Assembly (NCBI RefSeq): GCF_002727185.1
Contig: NZ_NIZW01000006.1
Coordinates: forward strand, 1-64,000
Source: Rhodopirellula bahusiensis
Lineage (GTDB): Bacteria; Planctomycetota; Planctomycetia; Pirellulales; Pirellulaceae
Direction of reading: 5' to 3'
DNA: 64,000 nucleotides
Shown: positions 51,441 through 59,685 of the stretch, in pieces
Numbering within the stretch: the first letter of the stretch is position 1
How the letters are laid out: each line of letters starts with the position of its first letter
Notes under the pieces: generated by a model
What the model saw: the letters and a program-made list of their open reading frames with translations, nothing else
Databases searched by the model: none
What the model was told of the DNA's origin: nothing
Program-made: the position numbers and the translations under genes

Positions 51441-51580
51441 GGCAGCTCGAGAGCGTTCTTTTCCGTTATTTGTGCCGCTTTGCGCCGTCGTGACCAGACT
51501 TTACGCTATGGGGCACGTCGCGGGAGGAAACGAATTTCCATCAGCGATCATTTTCGTTTGTTTTCCCGGAGATCAGTGTA

Positions 51581-52768
<1,188 letters not shown>

Positions 52769-52801
52769 GGTTTCGCCTTTGAAAGTCGTTGCAACGTCTC
52801 C

Positions 52802-53659
52802 TTGAATCAGCCTCTTCGTCGAATCGCGTGGATCACCGACCCACACTTTGATCATGCCAAACTCGATGTTTGGCAATCGTGGGCTGCAAAGCTGCTGGAA
52901 CTCGATCCAGACGCGATTCTGATCACCGGAGATCTGTCCGAGGGCGACGACGTTGCCTACCAATTGCGATGCTTGGCCGAGACCCTGAATCGACCGATTC
53001 ACTTCGTGCTGGGCAACCATGACTTCTACGGAAAATCGATCGCGTCCGCGCGGCGTGATCTGATTGCTCTGTGCCGTGACGTCCCGCAATTGACTTACCT
53101 GACCGACCACCCCGCACTGCCGCTCAATGAGTCAACGGTGCTGATCGGTGACGATGGTTGGGGCGATGCGACGGAGGGCAACTACGCGGATTCAAATGTC
53201 CGCCTGAATGACTTCCAGCTGATCGACGACTTTCGCAACAGCAATCCTGACGCCTGGCAATCGTTACTGGTCGCCGAGGGCAAAGCCGCCGCGGATCGAG
53301 TCGCGGAAAAGCTTCAAAACCTGCCTGACGAGATCACGCAAGTCTTGATCGCCACGCACGTGCCACCATTCCGTGAAGCGTGTTGGTACGAAGGCAAAAC
53401 GACCGACGACAACTGGGCTCCATTCTTCGTCTGCGGTCAACTCGGCAAGGCACTCCGGGAAGCAGCCGAACGAGCCCCTGACCGCAAACACATCGTCCTC
53501 TGCGGTCACACCCATCACGACGGAGTGGCAAAGATGGCTGACAACCTCGTCGTCCACACCGGTTTTTCGCGATACGGAAGCTTGGAAATCGAGTCGATGC
53601 TTACAATCGAACAAGACTCCCTGGAACTCTCGCGCCCAGCCATTTACTTCCCCAAATAA
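52802..53659 (+). CDS. Calcineurin-like metallophosphoesterase
   Basis: 285 residues from a TTG at 52802 (no ATG precedes the first motif). All five blocks of the fold are present: 'WITDPHFDH' (D-x-H), 'LITGDLSEGDD' (GDxxE-like), 'VLGNHDFYG' (GNHD), 'LIATHVPPF' (H) and 'LCGHTHHDG' (GHTH). It is a dinuclear-metal phosphoesterase of unknown substrate, probably cytoplasmic because no signal peptide is seen. It is 33 bp downstream of metK and likely in the same transcript. Confidence 0.9.
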   Translation: MNQPLRRIAWITDPHFDHAKLDVWQSWAAKLLELDPDAILITGDLSEGDDVAYQLRCLAETLNRPIHFVLGNHDFYGKSIASARRDLIALCRDVPQLTYLTDHPALPLNESTVLIGDDGWGDATEGNYADSNVRLNDFQLIDDFRNSNPDAWQSLLVAEGKAAADRVAEKLQNLPDEITQVLIATHVPPFREACWYEGKTTDDNWAPFFVCGQLGKALREAAERAPDRKHIVLCGHTHHDGVAKMADNLVVHTGFSRYGSLEIESMLTIEQDSLELSRPAIYFPK

Positions 53660-53759
53660 CACGTCTCCACTACACCGACATCTCCGATTGCCGGTCCCAA
53701 ACGATCTTCCAGCCTCACCGCCAGCAACGTAAACTCAAACAACGCATTGCAACCCAAAC

Positions 53760-53833
53760 GCCCTCGTAGCTCAGCTGGATAGAGCAGCGCATTCCTAACG
53801 CGCAGGTCACAGGTTCGAATCCTGTCGGGGGTA
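53760..53833 (+). tRNA. tRNA-Arg (anticodon CCT)
   Basis: A 74-nt cloverleaf: acceptor GCCCTCG pairs with CGGGGGT (G-T at the first pair and a T-G inside), D arm GCTC...GAGC, anticodon loop TTCCTAA (anticodon CCT), T arm ACAGG-TTCGAAT-CCTGT, discriminator A. CCA is not encoded. The anticodon stem has an A-C mismatch at its loop end. It marks the left edge of the accessory region. Confidence 0.93.
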
Positions 53834-53850
53834 TCAGGTACTTCATAGAA

Positions 53851-53875
53851 TGCGGAAAACACGGTGTTTTCCGCA
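53851..53875 (+). terminator. Terminator hairpin after tRNA-Arg
   Basis: Arms TGCGGAAAACAC / GTGTTTTCCGCA (12 bp, 53851-53862 and 53864-53875) around a single G, followed by CTTTG. The A/T-rich inner part may open into a small loop in RNA. It could also be part of an integration site. Confidence 0.75.
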
Positions 53876-54016
53876 CTTTGTCACTTCGCGTGAACCTCTG
53901 TGAATGCCTCTGAATGGCACTGAGTGTCCCGCTTTCTGTCCCGACTTTGCTGGGCTTCATCATCTTGTTTTCCTTGCTTGAAACGAGGGAAATTGGAATG
54001 GGTGTCAGTTGATCAT

Positions 54017-54393
54017 TTAGCGATTTCTCCTGCCCTGGCGGGGCCCGTCATATTCTCGCTCCTTGATGATCACGTCGTGTCGCATCGCTACTTCGACCGT
54101 GTTGCCGATTCGGGGGAGGTTGCCGATCTTCACGACCTTCCGATCACCGTCGATGACGCGACGCTTGATCGTCGACACGCTGACCTTCAACGCCTCAGCT
54201 GCCTGCCGGTACGTGAACGCGAGGGGTTCGCTTAATCGGCCATTTTTCGGACGCCGCAGTTCAATCCGCGTTGAACGGGCGTCCGATCGTTTGGCGACGG
54301 AGATCTTCGATTCGGAGAATCACTCATGTGCTCGCCAAAAACTTGCAGCTGAGGCGACGCATCGAGTGAAAACCGAGTGACCACGTTGACCAT
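54017..54393 (-). pseudogene. Frameshifted excisionase-like HTH gene
   Basis: The start frame from the ATG at 54393 (VNVVTRFSLDASPQLQVFGEHMSDSPNR) is homologous to the intact gene at 56385-56729. Near 54305-54307 the frame is lost: the intact gene has CGAAAGATC where this copy has CGAAGATC. After the shift the second frame restores 'TRIELRRPK' and the HTH 'FTYRQAAEALKVSVSTIKRRVIDGD', running to a stop at 54017. A single-base deletion explains it. It probably encodes no functional protein unless slippage occurs in the A run. Confidence 0.82.
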
Positions 54394-54457
54394 CTGCCCG
54401 ACGTTCACCCTGGTAAATGTGTCGAGCACAAACTGAATTTGGCAAACGGCGGCTAAG

Positions 54458-55078
54458 CTAGGTAAGTTTGCAATCGATTCGGTGCACGCCCTCACTGTCA
54501 TGCACCTCAATTTTCAGGCCAACTCCTCGCTCGTTAATAAACTTCGCAAGCTTGCAGATGACCGGGCGAATCCTTGAGCTCTTTATGAAATCGCACCCCC
54601 AAACCTTGTAAACGAAGTCACCGAGCGGGATTGTCCATTCTGCTGACAGGTCCTTGTTGGCATCCCAAAGCGCCCTGGCAACAGTCAGTTGTCTGGGCTT
54701 GCGCTCTAGTTCCATCAGTAGATGATCCCAAGGACACTTAAAGTCGACTTCCGCATCCGCGGCACGAATCAACCGCTCAAAGAGCATCTTCATGTGCTTT
54801 TCGCTTTGGTCGATCAGGCCAATCTGATCATCGACCGCGGCTGCGATTTCTTTGAACCGCCGGTGAGCAGCCGAACTGCTTCGCGAGTGCGCTTCGCGAA
54901 CTAGCGAGACGAGATGTCTTGCCTGTTGCTTAACATCCTCCTCAGTCTGGAGCTTGATCCCATCATTCCCGAATCGAGTCAACCAAACGCGAAGCTGCTT
55001 TCGAGCATTGACTCGCTTCGTTCGATCATCATCGACTTGTTGCCCGCTCCGTTTCGAGGTCTTCGTGGTCTTCCGCAT
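54458..55078 (-). CDS. Hypothetical island protein
   Basis: 206 residues. The N terminus is Lys/Arg-rich (MRKTTKTSKRSGQQVDDDRTKRVNARKQLRVWL). A long helical part follows (EEDVKQQARHLVSLVREAHSRSSSAAHRRFKEIAAAVDDQIGLIDQSEKHMKMLFERLI), then a compact part with 'CPWDHLLMELERKPRQLTVARALWDANKDLSAEW'. I recognise no family. The basic N terminus could bind nucleic acid. It lies just upstream of the frameshifted HTH gene on the same strand (64 bp), which may once have been its regulator. Confidence 0.55.
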   Translation of the reverse strand: MRKTTKTSKRSGQQVDDDRTKRVNARKQLRVWLTRFGNDGIKLQTEEDVKQQARHLVSLVREAHSRSSSAAHRRFKEIAAAVDDQIGLIDQSEKHMKMLFERLIRAADAEVDFKCPWDHLLMELERKPRQLTVARALWDANKDLSAEWTIPLGDFVYKVWGCDFIKSSRIRPVICKLAKFINERGVGLKIEVHDSEGVHRIDCKLT

Positions 55079-55137
55079 CCGATTGATTCAACCTTCGCAA
55101 AGGGCGGCATCACCAAAAGCCGCGTACTGCCAAACAT

Positions 55138-55239
55138 TCAAACAAGACGAATACGATAATCATTCGCTGCCATGAATGCTGGTTCACCACCGAAGCCGGA
55201 AGTCACCGCCGCCCGATACAGCTCATTGGAATCGGTCAT
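55138..55239 (-). CDS. Possible 33-residue small ORF
   Basis: MTDSNELYRAAVTSGFGG and following residues look protein-like, and an in-frame ATG upstream at 55296 would give 52 residues. No clear ribosome binding site and no recognised family. It is listed because the gap 55079-55401 is otherwise empty; treat as tentative. Confidence 0.25.
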   Translation of the reverse strand: MTDSNELYRAAVTSGFGGEPAFMAANDYRIRLV

Positions 55240-55401
55240 GCCGTCTACCGCCTGCGTCGGCGATGCCAGCAAGTTGGCGAACCAGTCACATCGCATCGCG
55301 AAAATTGAGCAAGCAACACATCGGTGTCACCGTTTAGAAGGAGACGCAGGCGTCGCAGTTCCGGAACGGTCGAGGTGCACATCGTGCCATCGCGATAACT
55401 C

Positions 55402-55569
55402 TTACTGACTGGCGTCGGGATCGGTTTCGCATTGAGGAAGTTTCTCGGAGCCAGCGTTCAGTCCCTCGATGTGCTTGGCTTGCTGTTCACGAAGCCAGCG
55501 TTTCGCGGCGAGTCTCGCAATGAGGGTCAAGAGTTCGTCAGCGTCAAAGGGTTGTTCTTTCTTTTTCAT
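55402..55569 (-). CDS. Small hypothetical protein, 55 residues
   Basis: MKKKEQPFDADELLTLIARL, then a basic helix (AAKRWLREQQAKHIEGL) and an acidic end. The composition is typical of a real soluble helical peptide. The region upstream (55570-55817) contains three hairpins (55629-55649, 55682-55711, 55715-55740) and a GATCCTATGC segment that resembles the leader-start junction of the excisionase-like genes. It could be a small island regulator. No family recognised. Confidence 0.45.
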   Translation of the reverse strand: MKKKEQPFDADELLTLIARLAAKRWLREQQAKHIEGLNAGSEKLPQCETDPDASQ

Positions 55570-55628
55570 TGGAGACCTGCATAGGATCGGAGTACAGAAA
55601 CAGTGCTTCTAAATCACGCCAGCCGAGC

Positions 55629-55740
55629 CACGATGTGCTCTGCATCGTGTTAACTTCGAGTCGAGAAAATGATGGGAAGAAGCCCGGCGAGAGCGTTTGC
55701 TGTCACCGGGCATCGATGCCGCACAAAACGGTACGGCATC
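55629..55740. repeat. Cluster of three hairpins
   Basis: CACGATG-7 nt-CATCGTG (55629-55649), GCCCGG-18 nt-CCGGGC (55682-55711) and GATGCCG-12 nt-CGGCATC (55715-55740). They precede the 55-residue ORF on the minus strand, as the three conserved hairpins precede the HTH genes. The sequences differ from those copies. Confidence 0.55.
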
Positions 55741-55817
55741 AGGCAAAGCGAACCGTGCCAAACCCGCAGCGATACTTCGCTAGCCGGTCGTTCCGTGTAA
55801 AAGCTGACTGGGCTTGC

Positions 55818-56009
55818 TCATCGCTTCTTCCCCCGTCGACGAAACTCCCCGTAGGTTGTCGGCGTCAGAGACATTGGGTAACGCTGCCGAAGCGTGCTTC
55901 GGGTGACTTCCTTTTTGCGATCCTCTCGTGGCCTTACTTGGCAGTCGTGCTGCACGGGCCTCGGTTGATAGCGACTGGAGCTTGTGGCATTCGTGCTTGG
56001 GTTGCGCAT
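55818..56009 (-). CDS. Divergent short relative of the excisionase-like gene
   Basis: 63 residues. The first ~28 (MRNPSTNATSSSRYQPRPVQ, then HDCQVRPRED) align with the start of the 114-residue HTH protein (MRSPHMHANVTCRHQPDASP). The rest (RKKEVTRSTLRQRYPMSLTPTTYGEFRRRGKKR) is basic and unrelated, and the HTH is missing. It has the same AAGGGGATCCTATG start context and the same hairpin leader. It is either a truncated pseudogene or a short peptide gene. Confidence 0.4.
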   Translation of the reverse strand: MRNPSTNATSSSRYQPRPVQHDCQVRPREDRKKEVTRSTLRQRYPMSLTPTTYGEFRRRGKKR

Positions 56010-56252
56010 AGGATCCCCTTGTGTTTGAGAGAGCTGAATGTCACCGCAGCCAGAGTGGCTCGGTGCGGCCTCGCGTCAGACGACGCGAAGGCGACGGATC
56101 AAAACCTGATCCGCAGAAAAAGTGGTGCGATTGCGAACGATGCAATCGATCCAGGTGAGAAGCCATGCAACAACGTCGGCGGGCAAAGAGTCCTCGCCAG
56201 TTGCTAACCGCTGCTCACCTAGACGTAGCTCAAAGTGGCCATAAATTTAGTT
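55998..56252 (-). repeat. Hairpin leader element, copy 1
   Basis: A 255-bp element repeated at 56718-56971 with a constant offset of 719 bp over the last ~210 bases. It carries three perfect 7-bp hairpins: TCGCGTC-AGAC-GACGCGA (56071-56088), CGGATCA-AAACC-TGATCCG (56095-56113) and CGATTGC-GAACGAT-GCAATCG (56128-56148). On the minus strand it is the leader of the ORF starting at 56009, with AAGGGGAT as its ribosome site. Confidence 0.85.
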
Positions 56253-56384
56253 CAGCGTTGCAGTGTCCCTGGATCGCCGTTTGGCGTTTGGTTCGATCGG
56301 AATCTGACCACTGATTCGGCTCCAGGCCGAATTGAGATGGCCCAAGACTACAACACACCTGAAATACAATTTTCGACGGCGAGG

Positions 56385-56729
56385 TCAATGCTCGCCCAAC
56401 AGTTGCTGAATCGATGCCCTGAGAATCCGCGGGAGACTCCCGATCATCACGGCGGTGAGATCACCGTCTTTGACACGGCGTTTAATCGTCGAGACACTGA
56501 CCTGCAATGCATCCGCTGCTTGCTGGTAGGTGAGTGCGAGAGGCTCGCTAGATTGGCTGACCTTCGGACGAGAAAGCTCAATCCGTGTTGGTTGGGTCGC
56601 CGCTCGTTTGGGAATGGCGATCTTTCGATTCGTAGAACCACTCACCTGTTCGCCAACAACTTGCAGGTGAGGCGACGCATCAGGCTGATGACGACAAGTC
56701 ACGTTGGCGTGCATGTGTGGGCTGCGCAT
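56385..56729 (-). CDS. Excisionase-like MerR-type HTH protein
   Basis: 114 residues from the ATG at 56729, with AAGGGGAT at ideal spacing. The first ~55 residues are a low-complexity linker (VTCRHQPDASPHLQVVGEQVSGSTNRKIAIPKR). The C-terminal half is a winged HTH of the DNA-binding excisionase family: 'LALTYQQAADALQVSVSTIKRRVKDGDLTAVMIGSLPRILRASIQQLL'. Such proteins bind at attachment sites or promoters. It lies in the island near tRNA-Arg without a visible integrase. The conserved hairpin leader directly upstream suggests post-transcriptional control or autoregulation. Confidence 0.8.
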   Translation of the reverse strand: MRSPHMHANVTCRHQPDASPHLQVVGEQVSGSTNRKIAIPKRAATQPTRIELSRPKVSQSSEPLALTYQQAADALQVSVSTIKRRVKDGDLTAVMIGSLPRILRASIQQLLGEH

Positions 56730-56971
56730 AGGATCCCCTTGGGTTGAGAGTGCTGTATGTCACCGCAGCTGGAGTGGCTCGGTGCAGCCTCGCGTCACAA
56801 GACGCGACGGCGACGGATCAAAATCTGATCCGCAGAAGAAGTGGTGTGATTGCGAACGACGCAATCAATCCAAGTGAGCGGCCATCCAACAACGCCGGCG
56901 GGCAAAGAGTCCACCCCAGTTGCTAACCGCTACTCACCTAGACGTAGCACAAAACAGCCCCAAATTTAGTT
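56718..56971 (-). repeat. Hairpin leader element, copy 2
   Basis: The partner of the element at 55998-56252. Hairpins are TCGCGTC-ACAA-GACGCGA (56790-56807), CGGATCA-AAATC-TGATCCG (56814-56832) and TGATTGC-GAACGAC-GCAATCA (56847-56867). Loops differ from copy 1 while stems are kept. The outer pair of the third stem changed from C-G to T-A on both sides. It is the leader of the HTH gene starting at 56729. Confidence 0.85.
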
Positions 56972-57081
56972 TGGCTCGCGCGTCTCACGCCTGGGCCAGA
57001 CATCCGCACGAAAATCGGGAGCACTGGCGGCCAGCATCTGGTCAGGTTGCGGACTTCGTAGAATGGCCTTGATCGATCTCG

Positions 57082-57510
57082 ATGCGAACTGCCCGCTCCC
57101 CACCAAAATCGGAAGCACGAACTTTGTCGAACTCTGGCGTCTATTTCATCACCTGCGAGTTCCTCGGCAGACGATTTGTGAAGATCGGTCGATCCACCAA
57201 CATCGCACGACGACGAAATCAATTGCAGTCGGGATGCCCATTCCGCCTCAAGGTGGAACACATCGAAGCGATGTCGGAATCCGAAGCGGTCGTCAAAGAG
57301 AAAAAGTGGCATGCGATGTTCAAGGACATGCGAAAACGATGCGAGTCGTTTAACGCCAACACGGATGACGTGAACACCCAACTCATGTTCCACTGGTTCC
57401 CCTACGAGAACGAAATCGAAGCGTTCATCGAACGCCAGAAAGCACAAGACTCAGCCACCGAGTTCGACGAAGCGGTGGCACCCGATCAGCAAGAACAACT
57501 CTTGTTTTGA
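57082..57510 (+). CDS. GIY-YIG-type nuclease domain protein
   Basis: 142 residues. The core is 'SGVYFITCEFLGRRFVKIGRSTNIARRRNQLQSGCPFRLKVEHIEAM...EAVVKEKKWHAMFKDMRKRCESFN', which matches the T5orf172/MUG113 branch of GIY-YIG: GVYF in place of GIY, VKIGRS in place of YIG, Arg in the next helix, and Glu of 'SESEAV' as a candidate metal ligand. The first ~18 residues may be non-coding, and a TTG near 57124 is an alternative start. The family is common in phages and islands. It is convergent with the NERD gene, 80 bp between stops. Confidence 0.75.
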   Translation: MRTARSPPKSEARTLSNSGVYFITCEFLGRRFVKIGRSTNIARRRNQLQSGCPFRLKVEHIEAMSESEAVVKEKKWHAMFKDMRKRCESFNANTDDVNTQLMFHWFPYENEIEAFIERQKAQDSATEFDEAVAPDQQEQLLF

Positions 57511-57590
57511 TGGCCAGGAGCATTTCGCAGCGAACCACAGCCTATTCAACTCGCCGGCTCGCCATTGCCTCGATCGCACGGACGCCCCTT

Positions 57591-58631
57591 TCAACCTTCC
57601 GCGGGCGTCGAGTTGGTATGAACCAGCCTTGGTGAGCCACACGCCTCGCAGTCTCGATAGAAGCAGAGCCCTTTCTTGCGAAGCTTCGCCTTCGCCGCAC
57701 ACACCTCACACTTCTGCGGCACGTTTTGATTTTGATTGCAAACTCGGCACCGAAGGTAATAGCCATACCGACCATAGAGGATCTCGACATCCGACGCGCA
57801 GCACGCGTCGCACTTCATCCCAGCATCCGACGGACTGGCTTCTGCCTTCGAAACGGGCTCCGTCGCTCGCTCCACGGCCGTTGGAGACTTAGTTTCAACC
57901 GTCGGTGGATTCGTTGTTCGCTGACGTTTGCGTTGGCTCAATAGAAACTCGCGGATGGACGCCAATTCTTGATCCGTGAACGGAGCAATATGATGGTCTT
58001 CCAACCGTTTGGCTTCCTCCTTCCCCGCTTTCACGAACTTGACAAATCCCTTGATGCCTTGGGTTTCTTCGTAGGCGTTCGCCTTTTCGGTCAGTTCCGC
58101 GACGACTCGGTCGGCCTTCATCAACTCGGGCGGATTGACGCCATTGCGTTCGATGACGCCCTGATCCGAGATCGCCACAAAGACCTGGAAACGTTCATCA
58201 CCAAAAGATGGCTGAACCGTGCCCATCAACTTCTTCGGACGCAGCGATTCCTTCGCATCGTTGAGCAGGCTTTGTAGAAGCCGGGCCTGCAATCGAGCCT
58301 GTTCGATCGGCGACCGCATTCCAGAACGTCGCCCACAAGAGTTGCGAACGAACTCAAGATGTTCGTTCACTTCGACGGTGCCTGTGATGGATTTGCTTTC
58401 GACGATTGCGAAACCGAATCGGTGCATCACCAGATGATCGATCTGGGCTCGCTCGCCATTTCGTTCGAACGTGATGTCATTGAACACAAACACGTCGGAT
58501 GCTTCTGCGAAGGCACGTCGCAGGAAGAACGCCATTTGCTTTTCAGCTTCAAACCCAGCCTTCCCCATCGGATCCTTGGGCCGCGGAGACTCTTTCTCTT
58601 GGACGATCACGGTGCACTCACTAAATTTCAA
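57591..58631 (-). CDS. NERD-domain protein with C-terminal zinc ribbons
   Basis: 346 residues. The NERD nuclease-related domain is at about 25-150: 'GKAGFEAEKQMAFFLRRAF' supplies the first Glu, and 'RAQIDHLVMHRFGFAIVESKSITGTVEV' the Asp and E-x-K. A Ser/Thr/Pro/Glu linker (about 235-280) leads to two or more Cys4 ribbons (CDACCASDVEILYGRYGYYLRCRVC, CEVCAAKAKLRKKGLCFYRDCEAC), like topoisomerase I ribbons. The product is probably a DNA-acting nuclease-like protein. NERD proteins often occur in mobile or defence regions, as here. Confidence 0.85.
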   Translation of the reverse strand: MKFSECTVIVQEKESPRPKDPMGKAGFEAEKQMAFFLRRAFAEASDVFVFNDITFERNGERAQIDHLVMHRFGFAIVESKSITGTVEVNEHLEFVRNSCGRRSGMRSPIEQARLQARLLQSLLNDAKESLRPKKLMGTVQPSFGDERFQVFVAISDQGVIERNGVNPPELMKADRVVAELTEKANAYEETQGIKGFVKFVKAGKEEAKRLEDHHIAPFTDQELASIREFLLSQRKRQRTTNPPTVETKSPTAVERATEPVSKAEASPSDAGMKCDACCASDVEILYGRYGYYLRCRVCNQNQNVPQKCEVCAAKAKLRKKGLCFYRDCEACGSPRLVHTNSTPAEG

Positions 58632-59167
58632 ATCGTTTGAACGGACATCAAGCCCGGCAGATTAAAACCCCCAGAACGCCGCATCAATCCCGATTGAAAA
58701 GACAGCCGACATCCGCAAGCACCAGCCCGGCATCCGCACGGGGGCGTCACCAACCAACTCCATCGCCACGATCCAACTCAGTCCCAACGGGACGTCACGT
58801 TGTCGCCACGGACGCAAGCCCGTGGATAAATTGAAAGCAAGAAAAAGCCCTGAAGAGGCGACATGACTCGCTGCAGGGATACACGCAACGCTTGTCACCT
58901 CTCCCGCGTTTTTCGTGGTGGAGAGGTTCAGGGTGTGGGGCAGAATCACAACCCGCCGCGTTAGCAAGGCCGCACGCCTACTCCGCCTCATCCAAATCCG
59001 ACGTCACCTTCGCGATCAGCAATCGCTCACTGGGCACGTAGCGTTGCCCCATCGTGAACGCAGTCGGCTTGCCCGACTTCGAACGTTTGTCGTTTGGGAT
59101 GGGCTGGTCCAACTTGATCGTGTCGGGCGAATTCGGAGCCGACAGCATCATGACTTTGAACCGTTTG
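58632..59167. other. Degenerate region after the broken hsdR
   Basis: No intact gene. The first ~300 bases read as non-coding repeat-like sequence (CCCAACGGGACGTCAC and similar). On the minus strand, 58978-59160 retains a protein-like tail (IKLDQPIPNDKRSKSGK, then FTMGQRYVPSERLLIAKV) whose origin I cannot identify; it may be the end of a deleted gene joined to the hsdR remnant. Confidence 0.45.
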
Positions 59168-59633
59168 CTGCAGCGGCTTGCACGCGTAGCAGCACATGGA
59201 AATGCTTTGGCCGCCATCCTGCGTGTGCCAGAGCACGCCCGCCTTCCGCGAGCCGGGGGCACTTCGTCGCCTGAATCCTTAGCCGCGATCGTGGCGACGC
59301 GGACGGCCTCGCGGACTCCGTGGAACTGGTCGAAGCGTATTCGACTTTGACGCGGTTGGTGTAAAGCCTGTGCAGTTGTCGGTTGTTTTGTTCCAAGCTG
59401 GGATGATCGGTATTAGCGACAACGTGCACCACGTCATCGACGGCGGATTGCGGAAGATCAGGATTCAGCCGAGCCACCGCCTCGGCCAAGCGATCTTTCA
59501 AGACGACCACTCGGTAGTCGTCCCGCTCCGGATCGTCTCATTCGGGCGATTTGTCAACGCATTTGGCGTAGTCGCAACCAGTGTCTTGGAACCAGTCGAG
59601 GGATAGCTGTTCGAGTTGGTCTTCGGTGGTCAT
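59168..59633 (-). pseudogene. hsdR: Remnant of type I restriction subunit HsdR
   Basis: It starts MTTEDQLEQLSLDWFQDTGC at 59633 and hits an in-frame TGA at 59538-59540. The frame then continues with the classic HsdR N-terminal text (RLAEAVARLNPDLPQSAVDD; NRQLHRLYTNRVKVEY). The protein should run some 1000 residues, but almost at once a different frame shows the helicase motif I region 'GVLWHTQDGGQSISMCCYA' (59168-59240), where active HsdR has WHTQGSGKS. So there is a nonsense codon, an internal deletion with frameshift, and a degraded Walker A. It begins 52 bp after the end of the 1179-residue gene. Confidence 0.85.
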
Positions 59634-59685
59634 TTCCAGTAGTGTGTTTTATGTCCCAATTTTGGAAGGTGTATCGTCATTCGTC

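Noticed and set aside
51441-51580. SAM riboswitch before metK
   Set aside because: No SAM-I, SAM-II or SAM/SAH core pattern is recognisable, and the leader is short without a terminator hairpin.
53715-53963. Minus-strand reading frame running across tRNA-Arg (…IPPTGFEPVTC…)
   Set aside because: This is the well-known artefact of translating the complement of a tRNA; only the part beyond 53880 could be an integrase remnant and that is too short to call.
55998-56971. Duplicated leaders as integron attC sites
   Set aside because: The characteristic terminal core sites (RYYYAAC and GTTRRRY) are not found at the element ends and no integron integrase is present.
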